Below, piece by piece: positions 35,640 to 47,859 of a DNA stretch of 64,000 bases. A model generated the notes under the pieces. That model searched no databases. It was not told where the DNA came from and worked only from the letters and a program-made list of their open reading frames with translations. The stretch comes from Patagioenas fasciata. Taxonomy: Eukaryota > Chordata > Aves > Columbiformes > Columbidae. Positions within the stretch are counted from its first letter, which is position 1, and every line of letters starts with the position of its first letter. A program made the translations under genes and the position numbers. Location: assembly GCF_037038585.1 (NCBI RefSeq), contig NC_092524.1, positions 43,343,001 to 43,407,000 of the forward strand, given 5' to 3'.

Positions 35640-38600
35640 ACCATGCTCAAGGCAACATAATTCAAATGCTTCTGTGCAGTCATTATGCACGGAGCCAAGT
35701 TGATCTCCCACTTATTAAGGAATATTTAGCACTCTCACTCTGAAGCTCTCAGATCAATGGAGTCCACATTCTTAATCTCATGTTGCTTTTGCTAACAATA
35801 TGGTTACTGTAATGTTGGTCCTGATCCTCAAAGGAAAGAGGATATTAGAGCAGAAACCTCTGGTAATGAAATCTCGTGTAATGAAAGAGTGTTTACAGTG
35901 GAACGTTTGCATGTTGCCATCAAATCAGAGCCTTGCAATGTGACTTCCGAAAGCCTCTGCAATTATACAAGTGCCACAAAGTGGGGCTGGATGTCAGGCA
36001 GGTTGTTTAACATTTATTGCTACTACATCACACACGGTAAGTCTGCAACCAAAAAGGGTGTGAGATTTAGCAGTATTTGACAACACACACAGCACAATTA
36101 AGAATCTCAAGCTTGGAATATTTATAAATGCTTTCAGTATATGATACTCCTTATTAAAAATTAATTTATTGCAGCTCAAGAGGAAGTCTTATACCTGTAG
36201 ATAATAATAAACCATACGGAAGAAATCTTTCCATTGGATAGTAAGAGAGTGAAACAGCCAGATTAATGAAGAGGAAGTGAAAATAAAAAAAACAAGCATG
36301 GTAAAGAGAAAGCCCATGTGCTATGGAAGTGCTGCCCCTGTGGAACAAGGTGTTTTAGCGTACTGACACCTGATGACAGGTGAATCAAAGCAATATTGTT
36401 GTCACCAGTGGCATCAAAAGTCTGGAGTCCTCACAGTGCTCTAAGTGTGAACAGAGACTTTGCATGTGCAAATCCTCTGCATGTGATAATCCCACAGCAT
36501 AGAAAGTTATCCATGTTAGGAAGTGCTGCAGGATTCTGTTCTGAAGATAGGAGTTCAGGCAAAGGAGGGAAGAGTGATTGTATGCACAGGTGCTTCCACT
36601 TGTGTCAAGAAATGCAGTTAAGATATTTGCTTTTGGCTTGTCCTCTAAGGTAAAACTAAGTGTGACTAAAACCAGCTTCACCTCTTGCAGACCTAATACC
36701 TATCATGACACACAGCAGCTTCCTCTGCTATAAAAATAGTAAAACTTTGTATTTTGAAACATCCTTCCAGGATGTTGTCAGCAATATCAGTAGCTTTCAG
36801 ATAGATGCGCCCACGTTATCTCCAATCAGTGGATCATCCACCTTTAACAACATTCTACATTATTTACTCTCTCCTGAACAAGAAGATTCACAAAAAGACG
36901 CCACTGTTTGGCTCTTGGTCATCAGCTGATTTTCAGAGGTGATGCAGGGAGTAGTAAGTCAGCTACTAAGCAAGCCAGAAAGCCAGACATCTCCTCTGCA
37001 TGAACCAGCATGCCAGAAACCTGCCCATCAGCTCTGCCAGCTTCTGCCAAGATCACCTTACATCAAGATCACGTTCAGGATAGTGCAGGTGCAGCCTGTG
37101 AATCCAACATACTGAAGAGTAGGGCCTGGAATACGCGTTAAAAATTGGAGCTCATTTGATCTGGGCACTGTACAGATATGTCAGAGACAGGTCCTAACAT
37201 GAGGTATTCAATGTCTGAATAAACAAGGCAGATAAAGGCTGGGAGGGAAAGAGGCAGCAGAACTCCCCCATGATCACAAAATAAAGGAAGAACCAGGAAC
37301 AGAAGTGCTGCAGCCTACCCCATCTGCTGTGCTCTTCAAGGACCTTTTATTTTCTGTTCATTGCTTGTTAATTATTTCTGAACGTTGGAGAAAGCAAAAA
37401 GCTAAAGAGAAACAAGCCCCCATGGAGTTAGAAAACATCCCTGCTGTAAGACAGACTCAAATTGGCTGAGTTTTCAGCCAAAAGGGCTCCCAGGAGAGGG
37501 AGCAGAGCTTGCTGCTACAAGAAAAGGGTCAGTTCATTTCTGAAGCCCATGGACAAGTGAACAGAGGAGGTAAAGCCTGAGACAGAAATCTGGAGAAAAT
37601 TGCGCCATGGAAGCAGCGCACGTGTGAGCAGGCTGCGTCTTTCAAAAGGACAGGAGTGTGCCCTGACGGGCTGGTGTGTGCTGGCGTGAGGGGACTGAGA
37701 AAACTGTCCCACATTAAACTTGACCCCTTTGAGGTAGGGCTGCCCCTGGTCCTGCACACACAGTTGCAGCTTCACAGTTTTTTAACATCAGGGCAGCTGC
37801 ATTACTCTAACCCTGTGTCCCCATAAACTCACCAGCAAGCTTAAAGCCGTTGCAGGTGCTCATGAAATCCCACTTTTCTGTACTGAGGAGCAATGCCTGG
37901 TGGACTGGATGTGCACTTTGGTGGACAACATTCAAAGCAATTTGAAGAATGTACAAAGTGTGGGCATGTGCATATTATGAAAGATACTCTGGCTCCACAT
38001 AGATAGTGTAGATGCTTATCCAATTTTCACAATGAACTCACCTCAGACACCAAACTCCAGGAAGTATCTTCCATTTTGAGGTTTTACATCACATCAGGTC
38101 ATAGGTCAATAAAAATCAAAAAATCAGATACCTGTATAGAATTTTATAGCAATGACACAAAAATTGTGATTTCCAAAATGAGTAGTTTCATTTTTCTTTT
38201 CTGCAGACTGAATTTGAGAGGCAGTCCCCTGACTATAAAGAAATACCCTTCAGTTTAAGCCTTCATAAAGATTTTAAAACCCTGATAATGATAAAGGCCA
38301 CGATTTAAATTTTTTGAACTTGTAATACCTGTGCCTATGTACAGATATTCTCTATGGTTTTATCCAACATTTATCTTTCCTTTTTTTCCCACCTCAATAA
38401 AATTCTCACGTAAATTTCCAACTTATATCCATAGCTATTTTAATATAAAGTCGTTTCCAGAAAACATTTGTAGGAACTAATTACCAAGTACAAGGGATCT
38501 GAGCAACAGTTTTCTTTGGCAGACTTAACACTAACCTTTGGTCAAGCAGCAGAACCCAACTTTACAGCCGTTTGCAGTGCTTATTTCAACAGTGCATAAA

Positions 38601-38884
38601 TAAGTAACCCGAAACTGCCTGCTTTCACTTCTTGACTGAGCTCTGCCCTTTACACTGTGAATTTCATGATGAATGATGGAGAGCGACAGGCACTCCCTGT
38701 TCGTGTGACCTGTGCCACAGAGCAGCAGAGGCAGCGTGCCGGCAGACACCAACACCCCCACCAGCAGGTCCTCAGGCTGGGACCCAACCACCCTCTCTGC
38801 TCCTCAGGGTGGGTATTTAGGAACATCTTCACTCAGAAGCTGCATTAGTCCCACTGTGCTTGAGAACCACCAATTGACCCACCC

Positions 38885-38950
38885 CTCTGAAAGAGTGTCT
38901 AATCCTTTTCTGAGCCCATTTAAAATCTTGGTCTCCACCAAGTTCCCAGG
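38885..38950 (-). mobile_element. Old CR1 3' region fragment
   Basis: The stretch 'gagtgtctaatccttttctg' then 'agcccatttaaaatcttggt' and 'ctccaccaag' follows the order of a segment in the 3' part of older CR1 subfamilies, which on this strand reads 'tgtctaatcc...ctcttggcctccaca'. About 65 bp can be aligned by eye, with many substitutions and no terminal octamer tail. It is much older than the other CR1 copies here. Strand is inferred from the orientation of that segment relative to other CR1 copies. Confidence 0.5.
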
Positions 38951-38983
38951 TAAATAACAACAACAATAACAACAATAATAATG
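38951..38983. repeat. AAC/AAT simple repeat
   Basis: Alternating AAC and AAT trinucleotides directly abut the old CR1 fragment, possibly grown from an A-rich junction. Confidence 0.75.
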
Positions 38984-41489
38984 CACAATTCCATTAGGAA
39001 CTGAACACAACAAGAAGTTTCTTTTATTTCCCCCTTTAAAAGTTCACAGGTTACTCAAATGGAGCCACTGCACATCTGAGGACTTCCAATTCCCATCAGC
39101 TTCAAAGAGCTCCATGAGCTCTTAGCAACTATTGAAAAGTAACCCCAGCATATACATGTAACCTGAATTACACAAACATTTTCTTTCTCATTTGTGTTTC
39201 TCAACTCTACAGAAATGTTGACATTTATAATGATACTTTAGACATAGTGGGAAAGCCTGTAACCCATCACATAGCCATAAATATAACTGTGAAATTACAC
39301 TGTTCTTCTGATCCTATAAAGAATTAGTGGGGACATGAATGTCCAGCTTGCAAAATCAATTTATATATTCAACTCAAATGTTTATCAGTCAAAATTTTTT
39401 ATATATTCAGTTCAAATCATCATCACGAGCACTGCTGTGATCTTCCTGCAACAGATCTAACTCACATAACAAAACTAAGAGAAAAAGCTAGAAAGGAAAT
39501 CAGAAAGTGATGCCTCTGTAACAGGAAGGTCAACATATTCTTGAAATTTGAAACAGAGGCAGTAGCATTTATGCCAATATAGAGTCTGTATTACTCATTG
39601 CTTTTCCCCAGCTGGGCAGCTATGTCAAGCGTTGCATTCTGCTGGGTTTCAGCTATGCTTGTGCTGGATGTTGCTCCACAGATATAAGATCTAGAACCAC
39701 AGCAGAGAGAGTCACATACATTGTGCTCCTATACCATTCATTTGGTTGCAGAGCCATAATAGTTGCTATACCACCAATTCTCTATCTTCTTGTCAGGTTT
39801 TTTATGTTATGGCTGAGACAGTAGTTATTTCCTTTTAGTGACTTGGTAAGGTGGATAATACTTCACAGAGGTCTCTCGCTCATACACATGCGAGCAGAGT
39901 TCAAGCCTGTTTTGGAAACACCACTGTGGTTCCACAGAGTGCTGATGACTGACGTGCAATTCATGGCCACTGTAATGCGCAGACAATCAAAGCAGTGATG
40001 GAGAGCTTCCACTAGGTGAAACATGGCCCAAATAAAATTCAGAAAGGTTTAACATACTCACTGCAGATGATGAGGATACTGAATAATTGCTCCAGGGAGT
40101 GTGTGTAGTATACAACCATTTCAGTGTACTAAATCAGAGCGGTGATTTGGTTTGAATTAATGTCTCCCTACCACCACTCCTGCATTGATCATGCTGCCAG
40201 ACACAAGATAAAATGTCTATCAACAGCCTCAAGGAGCCAGGGTGAGATCAGTAGCTGCTGAGCACTGCTGGGGTGGAAGGTTCCCTTCTCCATAGCAATG
40301 CCATGGTAGGAACAAGACTGTAAAGAGTGGTAAGGAGGTCGTTTGCAGGCAACAACACAGCTAATTGGTCTGCCTCTAGACAGGCACTGTCCCAAACTGC
40401 AGTTAATTTACAGGTTAACCTCTCACCTCCAGACCCCCCTCTAGTTTCTTCTGCAATGCTTTCTAACAGTGGTTCAGCTGCATAGTGAATGCCACTAGGA
40501 TGAGAAACTGGCACCAAGAACTAACCTCACTACTAGAATAATGCATTTCATGTTCATATTGGTATTTCTTCTACATGGAAAAGGCACTGCATTAAATAAA
40601 AACACATGGTAGAATTACTTCCCCTGTCTAAATTTTAATTTGTTGAATAAAAATTATGAACAGGATCTGTGGATGAAGATACAAATAAAGAAATAGAGTG
40701 AGTAGAAATAAGACCATCAGTAATTTGATTCAGCTTTTAATTGTGGTCATTAATGGCTGCAGTAATATGGCTGGTTTTAAATGTTTTCTCATCTGGCTTG
40801 GAAAACTGGAAAACCATAATCCTTGGAATCAACCTGATGGATATAGTACTAGGAAACAACATTTTGGAGGGAGATTCATATGAGTACTGTTGCTTTCCAT
40901 GGATCAGCTGTAATATAGGGCACAAAAGACCCTGATCTGTCTTTAGTATAATATTATCCAGTCATACTTTTTGCAGTTTATTTGTAAATCCTGAGCAGAA
41001 AGTAAGAGTATTGAATTTGTTCCATCAACCATCTGACAAACATCACATAAAGCCATAATTTCCCTCCATTTTGTACCTTCTGCCCTACAGTTATTTTTTA
41101 GAGGGGGAAGAGGATGTGATTGATTATTTTTTGAAGGTAGAGTTGCACCTGCTGCAAATTCAGCATGCCTCTAGAGGGTGGCTAATCTAAATCCTTTTTA
41201 TTTGTCATTTTCCTAGTCTACAGTCATGTTTCTTGCAATGTGAGAGTTCATTTCAGCTCGAAGGATCTAGGTACCATTTACAGAATTTCCAAAGGTACTT
41301 AGTGTTGATCTGGCAGCATTCCTTTTAAAAGTGAACTTTGGCTTGCCATCAGTGTGGAGAGGGCGAACTAGCACCGAGCATGTCTGAACACACCCTTAGC
41401 GCACTAGCTGGAAAATTACTTCCTTAAGGATCATCATCTTCTTTGATACCTTCTTTACTCACTCTTATTATTCTACTTATCTGTGGTCA
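38984..41489. other. Unique non-coding stretch
   Basis: No gene or clear interspersed repeat. An imperfect local duplication lies at 39352-39418. No other piece of the LINE fragments that flank this interval could be recognised inside it. Confidence 0.5.
39352..39418. repeat. Imperfect tandem duplication of about 38 bp
   Basis: TTATATATTCAACTCAAAT recurs as TTATATATTCAGTTCAAAT with a period near 38 bases, each preceded by an AAAAT-like block. Two copies only, diverged at several positions. Confidence 0.55.
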
Positions 41490-41848
41490 TTACATAGGTC
41501 TCGTATTTTCAGAAATGTGCCCCTTTTCTCAATTCTAGCCTCTGTTATTTGATCTAATGCAAAATCCAAGTGGTTTACATTTTTTTTCCTTTCCTTCACC
41601 ACATTGTTTTTCCTCTCAATGAGCTTCACAAAATAACTTTCCTGGCCTTGCCATATAAAACGTATTCCCTCTGAAGGCACACTGGTAACTTTTATCAAAG
41701 CACATTTCTCCATATATTTTGTGATCTCAGCTCTTAAAATCTCCAGGAACTTGCCTGCAACTGAGGTCAAATTTACTAGCCTATTATTTCCTATTACCGT
41801 AGTGCTTCTTTCATAGACTAAGATAATGTTAGTTTCCTTTGTGTCCAT
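41490..41848 (-). pseudogene. Eroded LINE (CR1-like) reverse-transcriptase remnant
   Basis: The minus strand reads open for 123 codons from the ATG at 41848 to about 41477. Near its start the frame gives NRLVNLTSVAGKFLE followed by ILRAEITKYMEK. This corresponds in order and spacing to the conserved 'NYRxVSLTSVxGKxLExILRxxITKYxEE' region of CR1-group reverse transcriptases. Further on, a GQESYFVKLIE stretch sits where 'GKSCLTNLIE' is expected, and HLDFALD where the catalytic 'LDFxKAFD' motif A is expected. The motifs are degraded, so no activity is possible. It is much older than the CR1 copy at 47.8-48.7 kb. The lack of stops is probably luck. Boundaries are approximate. Confidence 0.72.
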
Positions 41849-43510
41849 TTACATCCCTCTGCATGCCTACAGAATTATTTAATATAGTAATGCATTCAGT
41901 ATTCTCCTACCATGACAAACCCAGTGCACTTCTATCCCTCCCACTTGCCAAAGACAAGCCAGCAACCAAATCACCTGAGATCACAGATGTTAAAATTTGC
42001 AGATGTGGCCTTTTTTGTGATCTCCTGAAATAACAAGTATCTCTTATAGGTTTTATTTGGATTCCATTTGAACTAAATAATAGCTTTTTAGAAATATACA
42101 GTCTAGATTTTAAGAGTTTCAACTAATGGGAAATCCACTACAACCTATATGAATTCAATTTGAATCTGGTTACCTTCAGTTTTGTCTTGTAGACTGTGAG
42201 CTAGTCTTTCATTCAGCATAGCTAACCAGATGCTTGCGCACATGGCTCATTTCTGAACCTACTTATCTTTTTACTGCCTTTTTGGGTGGCAAACCTCAGC
42301 AGGGGACAAGCGGTCCATCGCAGCAAGGTCTGGCAAAAGGGCAGTGCCACCAGCCTCCTCCTACCCTGCCTTCCGTGGTGCAAGCACTGGGCTGTGCCAC
42401 AGCATCACTTAAGGAGCTGACATTACACAGAGTATTCATCAATGTTCCTGTGGCTTGCTGGCAATGTGAGCCAACAGAAAGTAAACAGAAAATCCATTAA
42501 CAACCAGTCCTTCTTTCTGGATATTTCTTTTAACCTTCCAGTCCAAGTTTGCACAGGCCAGTAAAACCTTCATTTTTAGCAGCAAGAAGTTACCTTTTCA
42601 ATAAAAGGAAGTTTCAGCAACTGTGAATGTTAACACCACAATGTTATTAGTATCTTTTTGTGACTACTACCCTGATGCCACCTTGCTCTAGTCAATGTAA
42701 GATTTTACCATTTACAAAATTGGTGCAAGATCCCTCTCACGCAACACCAGTCCAACATCACCATACCCCTACTTGTGTGGTAGTCCTCTTTAAATCAGTG
42801 GCATAGAGTTCCAAAGTTCAGGAATAGAGAAGTACCTCTTGGCATTTTTACCCAAAGTTTATATTAACTTCCAAGGTCTGCATAATTAGGTTTAAAATAT
42901 CCTATATTATATGGCAAGAGTTCTTGAATTTCTAGGGTCCTACTTCTATTAGACCTGAAGTTCAGAAATGCACAGAAATATTAAGGAGCACATACACCAA
43001 CTCACACATATAATTCTGTAACCTACTCCTTGTAGTTGAAAGTATTTAGTTACAAGGTGGAGAGGTGGGGCTGGTGGCAAGGAGGGCAGACTTTCTTCGT
43101 GCAGCAATGAGGATGGCATAACCACTGAATAACAAGAAACCTTTTCTACAACATTGTTTTGCAAAAGGGAGACTGGAGCGTTTCTGCTCTCCATGGCAGA
43201 GGGAATGTTCAGGGACACAGTCTGGTCAACCAGATGTTCAGAGGTAAAGACCAGTGAAAGGGGAAACCAGACAGAAGATAATTTACAAAGTTCTGGCTTC
43301 AAAAAACACTCTTCAGGAGCATAAGGGAAGTGCAAAGTAGATGTCACTACCTAACCTGTCCTCTCCTGCTCTATAAGTCATAAGGAGATGAATCACACTT
43401 GCAGGAAAGCAATGTGACTGATGGAGGCCCTAACAAAATGCTTTCTCCAGGTGCCTGGCTCCCATAACTCGGTCCTCAGCCCCTCCCAGCAGGGTCTGCA
43501 GTCTGCCTGT

Positions 43511-43546
43511 GCTGGTGTGGCTGCTGGTGTGGCTGCTGGCATGGCA
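43511..43546. repeat. Three-copy 12-bp minisatellite
   Basis: GCTGGTGTGGCT is repeated twice exactly and a third time as GCTGGCATGGCA. Because 12 is a multiple of 3 it keeps any reading frame open and yields a spurious Gly/Val/Ala repeat on the plus strand. Confidence 0.8.
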
Positions 43547-44106
43547 GATGCTGCTCACCAGGACAAGGATGCTGCAGTCACTCCCATTTCACAATTCTGG
43601 GCCACAAATCCTATTCCTGGCTTAGACCTTCGAACAAATTGACTGTTAACTGCCTTATCTACAAACACAAAGCACGTCAAAACCTGTTGCACCCCGGTGC
43701 TCTCAGAGTCACATATAATCGGATTTTTTAATAGGTGGGCCAGCATATGAAAGCCTTCTGCCAATCTCTCCCCTAAGCACTTCTTCACAGTCAAAACTCA
43801 TGCTAAAGCAGCAAGTAGCTTGTTAGCCATGAGGAAGGGTTAGGTGGCCTTGCAGATTCCACTGACTGGGAGATTCCAGGCACCTCCAGGGCTGTTGGCA
43901 ACCCCGTGGTGCCTTTGCACAGGCCAGGTGTGCCATGGCGCTGACCTGGCCCTGGGACAGGGCAGGCACAAGCGTCCCCAGCTCACATCATCTGGTCCAA
44001 CAACAAGTTGGCAGAGCATAAGCTGTGAAACATTTCCAAACTCAAAAATTGGCCTGCCAGTCCTGAGTTCATCTTGAAACATGGGGGCTGCCTCAGGGGA
44101 AAAAAG

Positions 44107-44128
44107 AAAAAAAAAAAAAAAAAAAAAA
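44107..44128. repeat. Poly(A) run (A22)
   Basis: The longest homopolymer in the window, preceded by GGGGAAAAAAG. No retroposed body is recognised upstream. Confidence 0.88.
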
Positions 44129-47100
44129 GCAAGCAAAGCCTTCATGGGCTAAACCACAGGCAATGCCTCAATCCCACCCTGCTTATGTTAACCCTAGCAA
44201 ATCTAGGTGATGCTTTCCATATCCAAAGGAGCATGAAGAAATATTAAATTTTAACCATTAGCTTCAATTTATGACAAATCCTTTGTTGAGCTTTAATACT
44301 TTATGCAAAGAGAGAGATGTTTGCACGTGGGCTTTTTGTGCACGCTCCTTTTGGTTTTTTAATTAGAGGCTGCTTTTGCTAAGTTGTGTGTCTAGTAGGA
44401 CGCCTGGCTTTTACCCATCTTTCTCCTAAAACACAACCAACGTAACAAGCAATGGATCTGATCCTTAAAAACAACATTTGAGAAAACAGGTGTCTTCCGG
44501 CGAGCCTCGTGCTCCACAGATGGGTGAGACAATTAAGTACCATGGGAAGTGCTGTCTCACACTGCAGAAACCACACCAACAGATTGGTAATGGTGCTATT
44601 CTCATGAGAGAAGCGGGGTCATTATTAAATGGATGGAAACTGTTGTTCGTAAACGACGTTTGTACAAACATAAACCTTATTTTATTGCTACATTAAATTT
44701 ATCACAACACAAGGAACTGTCAGCAAGAGGGTGTTCAGTCTTCTCCCACCACCATGAGGCCATTTAAAGGAGATACGTTTGTCACTGGTTAGTTAATCCA
44801 AAACTATATGTTCAAAAATTTATCAAAATACTCATCCTCCTCAAGTCCTTTGCACTCCCAGTGGAACCCCTTTCATTCCTGTACAAGGTAAAGTTAGTTC
44901 CTGATTGCATGAGGCGCTGGGAGCAGTATCTATGTAGAGTACTTAACACCTTTCCTTATAGAAAAGAGACAGAAAAAGAGATATATCTTTCTTCCTGAAT
45001 AAATTTGCATGCAGCTATTACTCACTGTAGACCTATGACATTTGGTTTGAAATAAAATGCCTTTACCTCATAAAATCTCGCCTGTGCTTTGCTAGAAGCT
45101 CAAAAGAGAAATCTTCTCTCTTCTCCAGCTTCCATTTTTCTGAAGAATAGCAGCTCTGCAAGAAGACACATAAACAGACAAGCAAGCACCCCAGTTTTTT
45201 GCTGGGAATTCCATAGGTTGCTGCAGAACTTAGAAAAGTAGTATGGAGACAAAAAGCCTAGCTCTGCTACCCAGCCAGAAGGTCTGTGCTGCGTACAGCC
45301 AAACACTCAGACAGAGCAGAACCACTCCAAGAAATATGGGAAAACAGAAAAGAAGACTGCCCTAATTTTCCCTCACTCTGCTGAACTTCACCAAGACTCA
45401 ACATGTAACTTTTCCAGTCCTATCCATCCCTGGGATAACAGGATCACCTGCTGCCATTAATTTTTCAGTCCAAGTGGTAGCAGTCTTTGCTAAAATGCTT
45501 AAGGAGGTGGATGAAAGTCCCATAGGTGACAGGGAAAAGGCAATTCATAGCATCATAAAATACTCAGTTTCACTTTTTTTAAAAAAAAACACAGAAAGTT
45601 CTCTTTTTAAAAAGAAAAAATGCTTTTGTTTTTAAAGCACTGTTTTCAGATCCAAGTATTATGAAATATCACTTCCTCTGGAAATGCATCCCTATTCACA
45701 CATGGGCATACATAGTGGGATCAATCTTAGAATGGCATTTCTGCAAAGGAACCTGTCTCAGTTAACCTACAGATTGAAGAATGAAAACCAGAACAACAAC
45801 TAAATCCCCCTTTGACAAAGGCTGGCTGGTTTTTGATTGTAGAATTAGCAAAGACATATCATTTCCTCAATTAACAAAACAAAACAAACAAAAAAAATCA
45901 ATTCACACAAAGAACTAAAACCCTAGAAAAAACCCAGCACCAGGAGCAACCATCAAAACACTGAAGGTCTGAGTGTTTTGAAAACTGTGCCTAGGCAATG
46001 GGACTTTCCTGTGGAAATGAAAAGATCCCAGGCAGCTCTCATTTATAGATCCATAAGTGCTTATCAAAACTTCCCTGACACTTCTTAGGGCTTCCAGACA
46101 GCTACTTTCCCAGCGTCGTTTTGTGCCTTATACTTAATTCAGTATTTTGTAATGAATTTAGGATACCAAATTGACAAGTTAGTGTTGGAACATATTTTAT
46201 TTCTCTACATGGCAGAAAGGGGAGAGGGATGTGTAGCCTGGCTGACATGGTGCTAAGTTCCCACAATCAAAACATCTGTACTCAGGAGAAATTATACCCC
46301 AGACCTTGCTCCTACTACACGCTGATTACAGAGATCTCAAAACACGCAGGCACTGGGTGTGCAGGGGCTCCTGCCCGGACATGGAAAGCTGAAGCAGACC
46401 CCCAGGGCCAGGCAAGGATTGTCACACAGCTGCTATGTCTTCCCACTTCCTTCTCTCTGCATCCCTTACAAGGGATAATAAAATAATAAAATGTCTTAAG
46501 ATAACCAGGCACAAAAAGCAGGCCCCTAGTTAACATTAATCACAAATACGCTGGTAAAAGCAGTAGGCAAGCATCACAATAAGGTTCACTTATCATGGTC
46601 TCTGCACAAGGATTCCTCTCCTCCAAGCAGAAATACACACCTCTCAACTGCCTGAAATGACATCACAGAAAAAATGTACCTGTTTTTAACATTAACCATG
46701 CAAATAGCTATTTTAGAGATCCTTCTCTTCTGAAATGAAATCTGAATTAATTCTCTGTGCAACACCAATGTCATGAGGAACTACCAATCAGAAAATAATA
46801 AACTCCTCTACCCCTAAGGAAACTCCAACCTGATTTTATCATTTTATCTTCATGCCTCTACAGCTTTCCCTGTAGCACAACATGGGGAAACTGTACTTTC
46901 TGTGTGCTTTAAATAGGTACTGATTAGGACAGTGTCTTTCACAAGAAGGCAGGTTACTATGAAGGAAATTAATTTTAGTTAGTTGTTTTTAAAAATATTT
47001 TCCCCAAAAAGAGATGAACAGGTAGAGACAGACTGACCTTGAGGAGTTACACTGTTATCTTCTGTGATATCCAGCAAAAAAACCCCTCCAAATTATTTTA

Positions 47101-47830
47101 TAGGCACCTGGTTCATTATGTCTTACAAATTAAATCCTCATTTATCTACATGCACCAAACAGTACCTATTCATCGCCTTCACTTAAAAACACATTGCCCT
47201 TCTCCCTAGCCTTGTTAATTTCCAGATGCTAATTAAATTTATACTCATAAATGTATCTGTTTAGCATGCATGACTAGATCATCCTTCAATATCTATTATC
47301 CATTGTACATTCCAACATGTTTACCTACTGGTTTTGGTTTGCTTTGTTTTGTTTGGATCCATTTCTATCAGTTTAAAGGAGGGAGCTTATGAATTTAAGT
47401 TTCCCATTTCCATGCTGGGTGGCTGGATTCTCAGGCTTAGTGTTTTGGTAAACGCCTTTGCCTCAACCAACTGCATCAGACTCTGAAAGAGCAAAAGGGG
47501 AAAAACACTCTGAAAGCAGCATTTGGGGCCCTTTATTTGGCCTTTCCATGAAGGTGATGAATCTTTTTCTCCCCAGCCCTGCCTTGCCAACCGCAAAGCC
47601 TGCCTTCACACTGTTTTCTAGATGTCCCATTCTGCTCAGTGCGACCAGCACAGCCCAAACTGAGCCTCATCAGGAAGAGACTGGGACTGCCATGATGGAA
47701 AACCATGTCTGAGTTCTGGTCCAACTCGTCTTGCCAGTGGGCAGAATCTGGCCAGAAGGATGAGCCAGTGGCACTGCTGGACTCTGTTGACTCAAAATAA
47801 CCCCTTGACAGGCAGGCGGGTAGAGGACTC

Positions 47831-47859
47831 TTAGTACTTACTTAGTACTTACTTAGTAT
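47831..47859. repeat. 11-bp tandem repeat at the CR1 break
   Basis: TTAGTACTTAC is repeated at 47831 and 47842, with a partial third unit TTAGTATT. The third unit belongs to CR1 coding sequence (the complement of codons for L-S-K-Y), so the repeat seems to have grown from the CR1 edge. Confidence 0.75.

Larger units (their letters stand above)
21812..38884. other. Long unique non-coding stretch, nearly repeat-free
   Basis: About 17 kb with no named gene. Content seen: homopolymers (23087-23103, 25914-25930, 35619-35639), a short TG repeat (25626-25641), an old palindromic repeat relic (29517-29593), an interlocked palindrome (32811-32852) and a pure-purine tract (34052-34090). CAG|GTAAGA donor-like sites occur at about 24911 and 32570, and an ACG|GTAAGT site near 36038, but none pairs with a convincing acceptor and coding frame. 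The texture is that of a large intron or gene desert. Confidence 0.55.
41849..47830. other. Unique non-coding stretch
   Basis: No gene recognised in about 6 kb. Open frames up to 132 codons (42949-43347, minus) lack domains. A weak CR1-like resemblance near 42780-42870 was not strong enough to call. Simple repeats lie at 43511-43546 and 44107-44128. The 47200-47310 segment is AT-rich with homeodomain-like cores (GCTAATTAAATTTATACTC) but otherwise unremarkable. Confidence 0.5.

Noticed and set aside
36920..36960. CTGATTTTCAGAGGTGATGC, like the start of the palindromic repeat at 29517
   Set aside because: No matching opposite arm and less than 25 bases of similarity.
42780..42870. Possible old CR1 3' fragment (GGCATAGAGTTCCAAAGTTC...)
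   Set aside because: The order of short matches resembles an old CR1 segment, but the following 60 bases do not. Too weak without a profile search.
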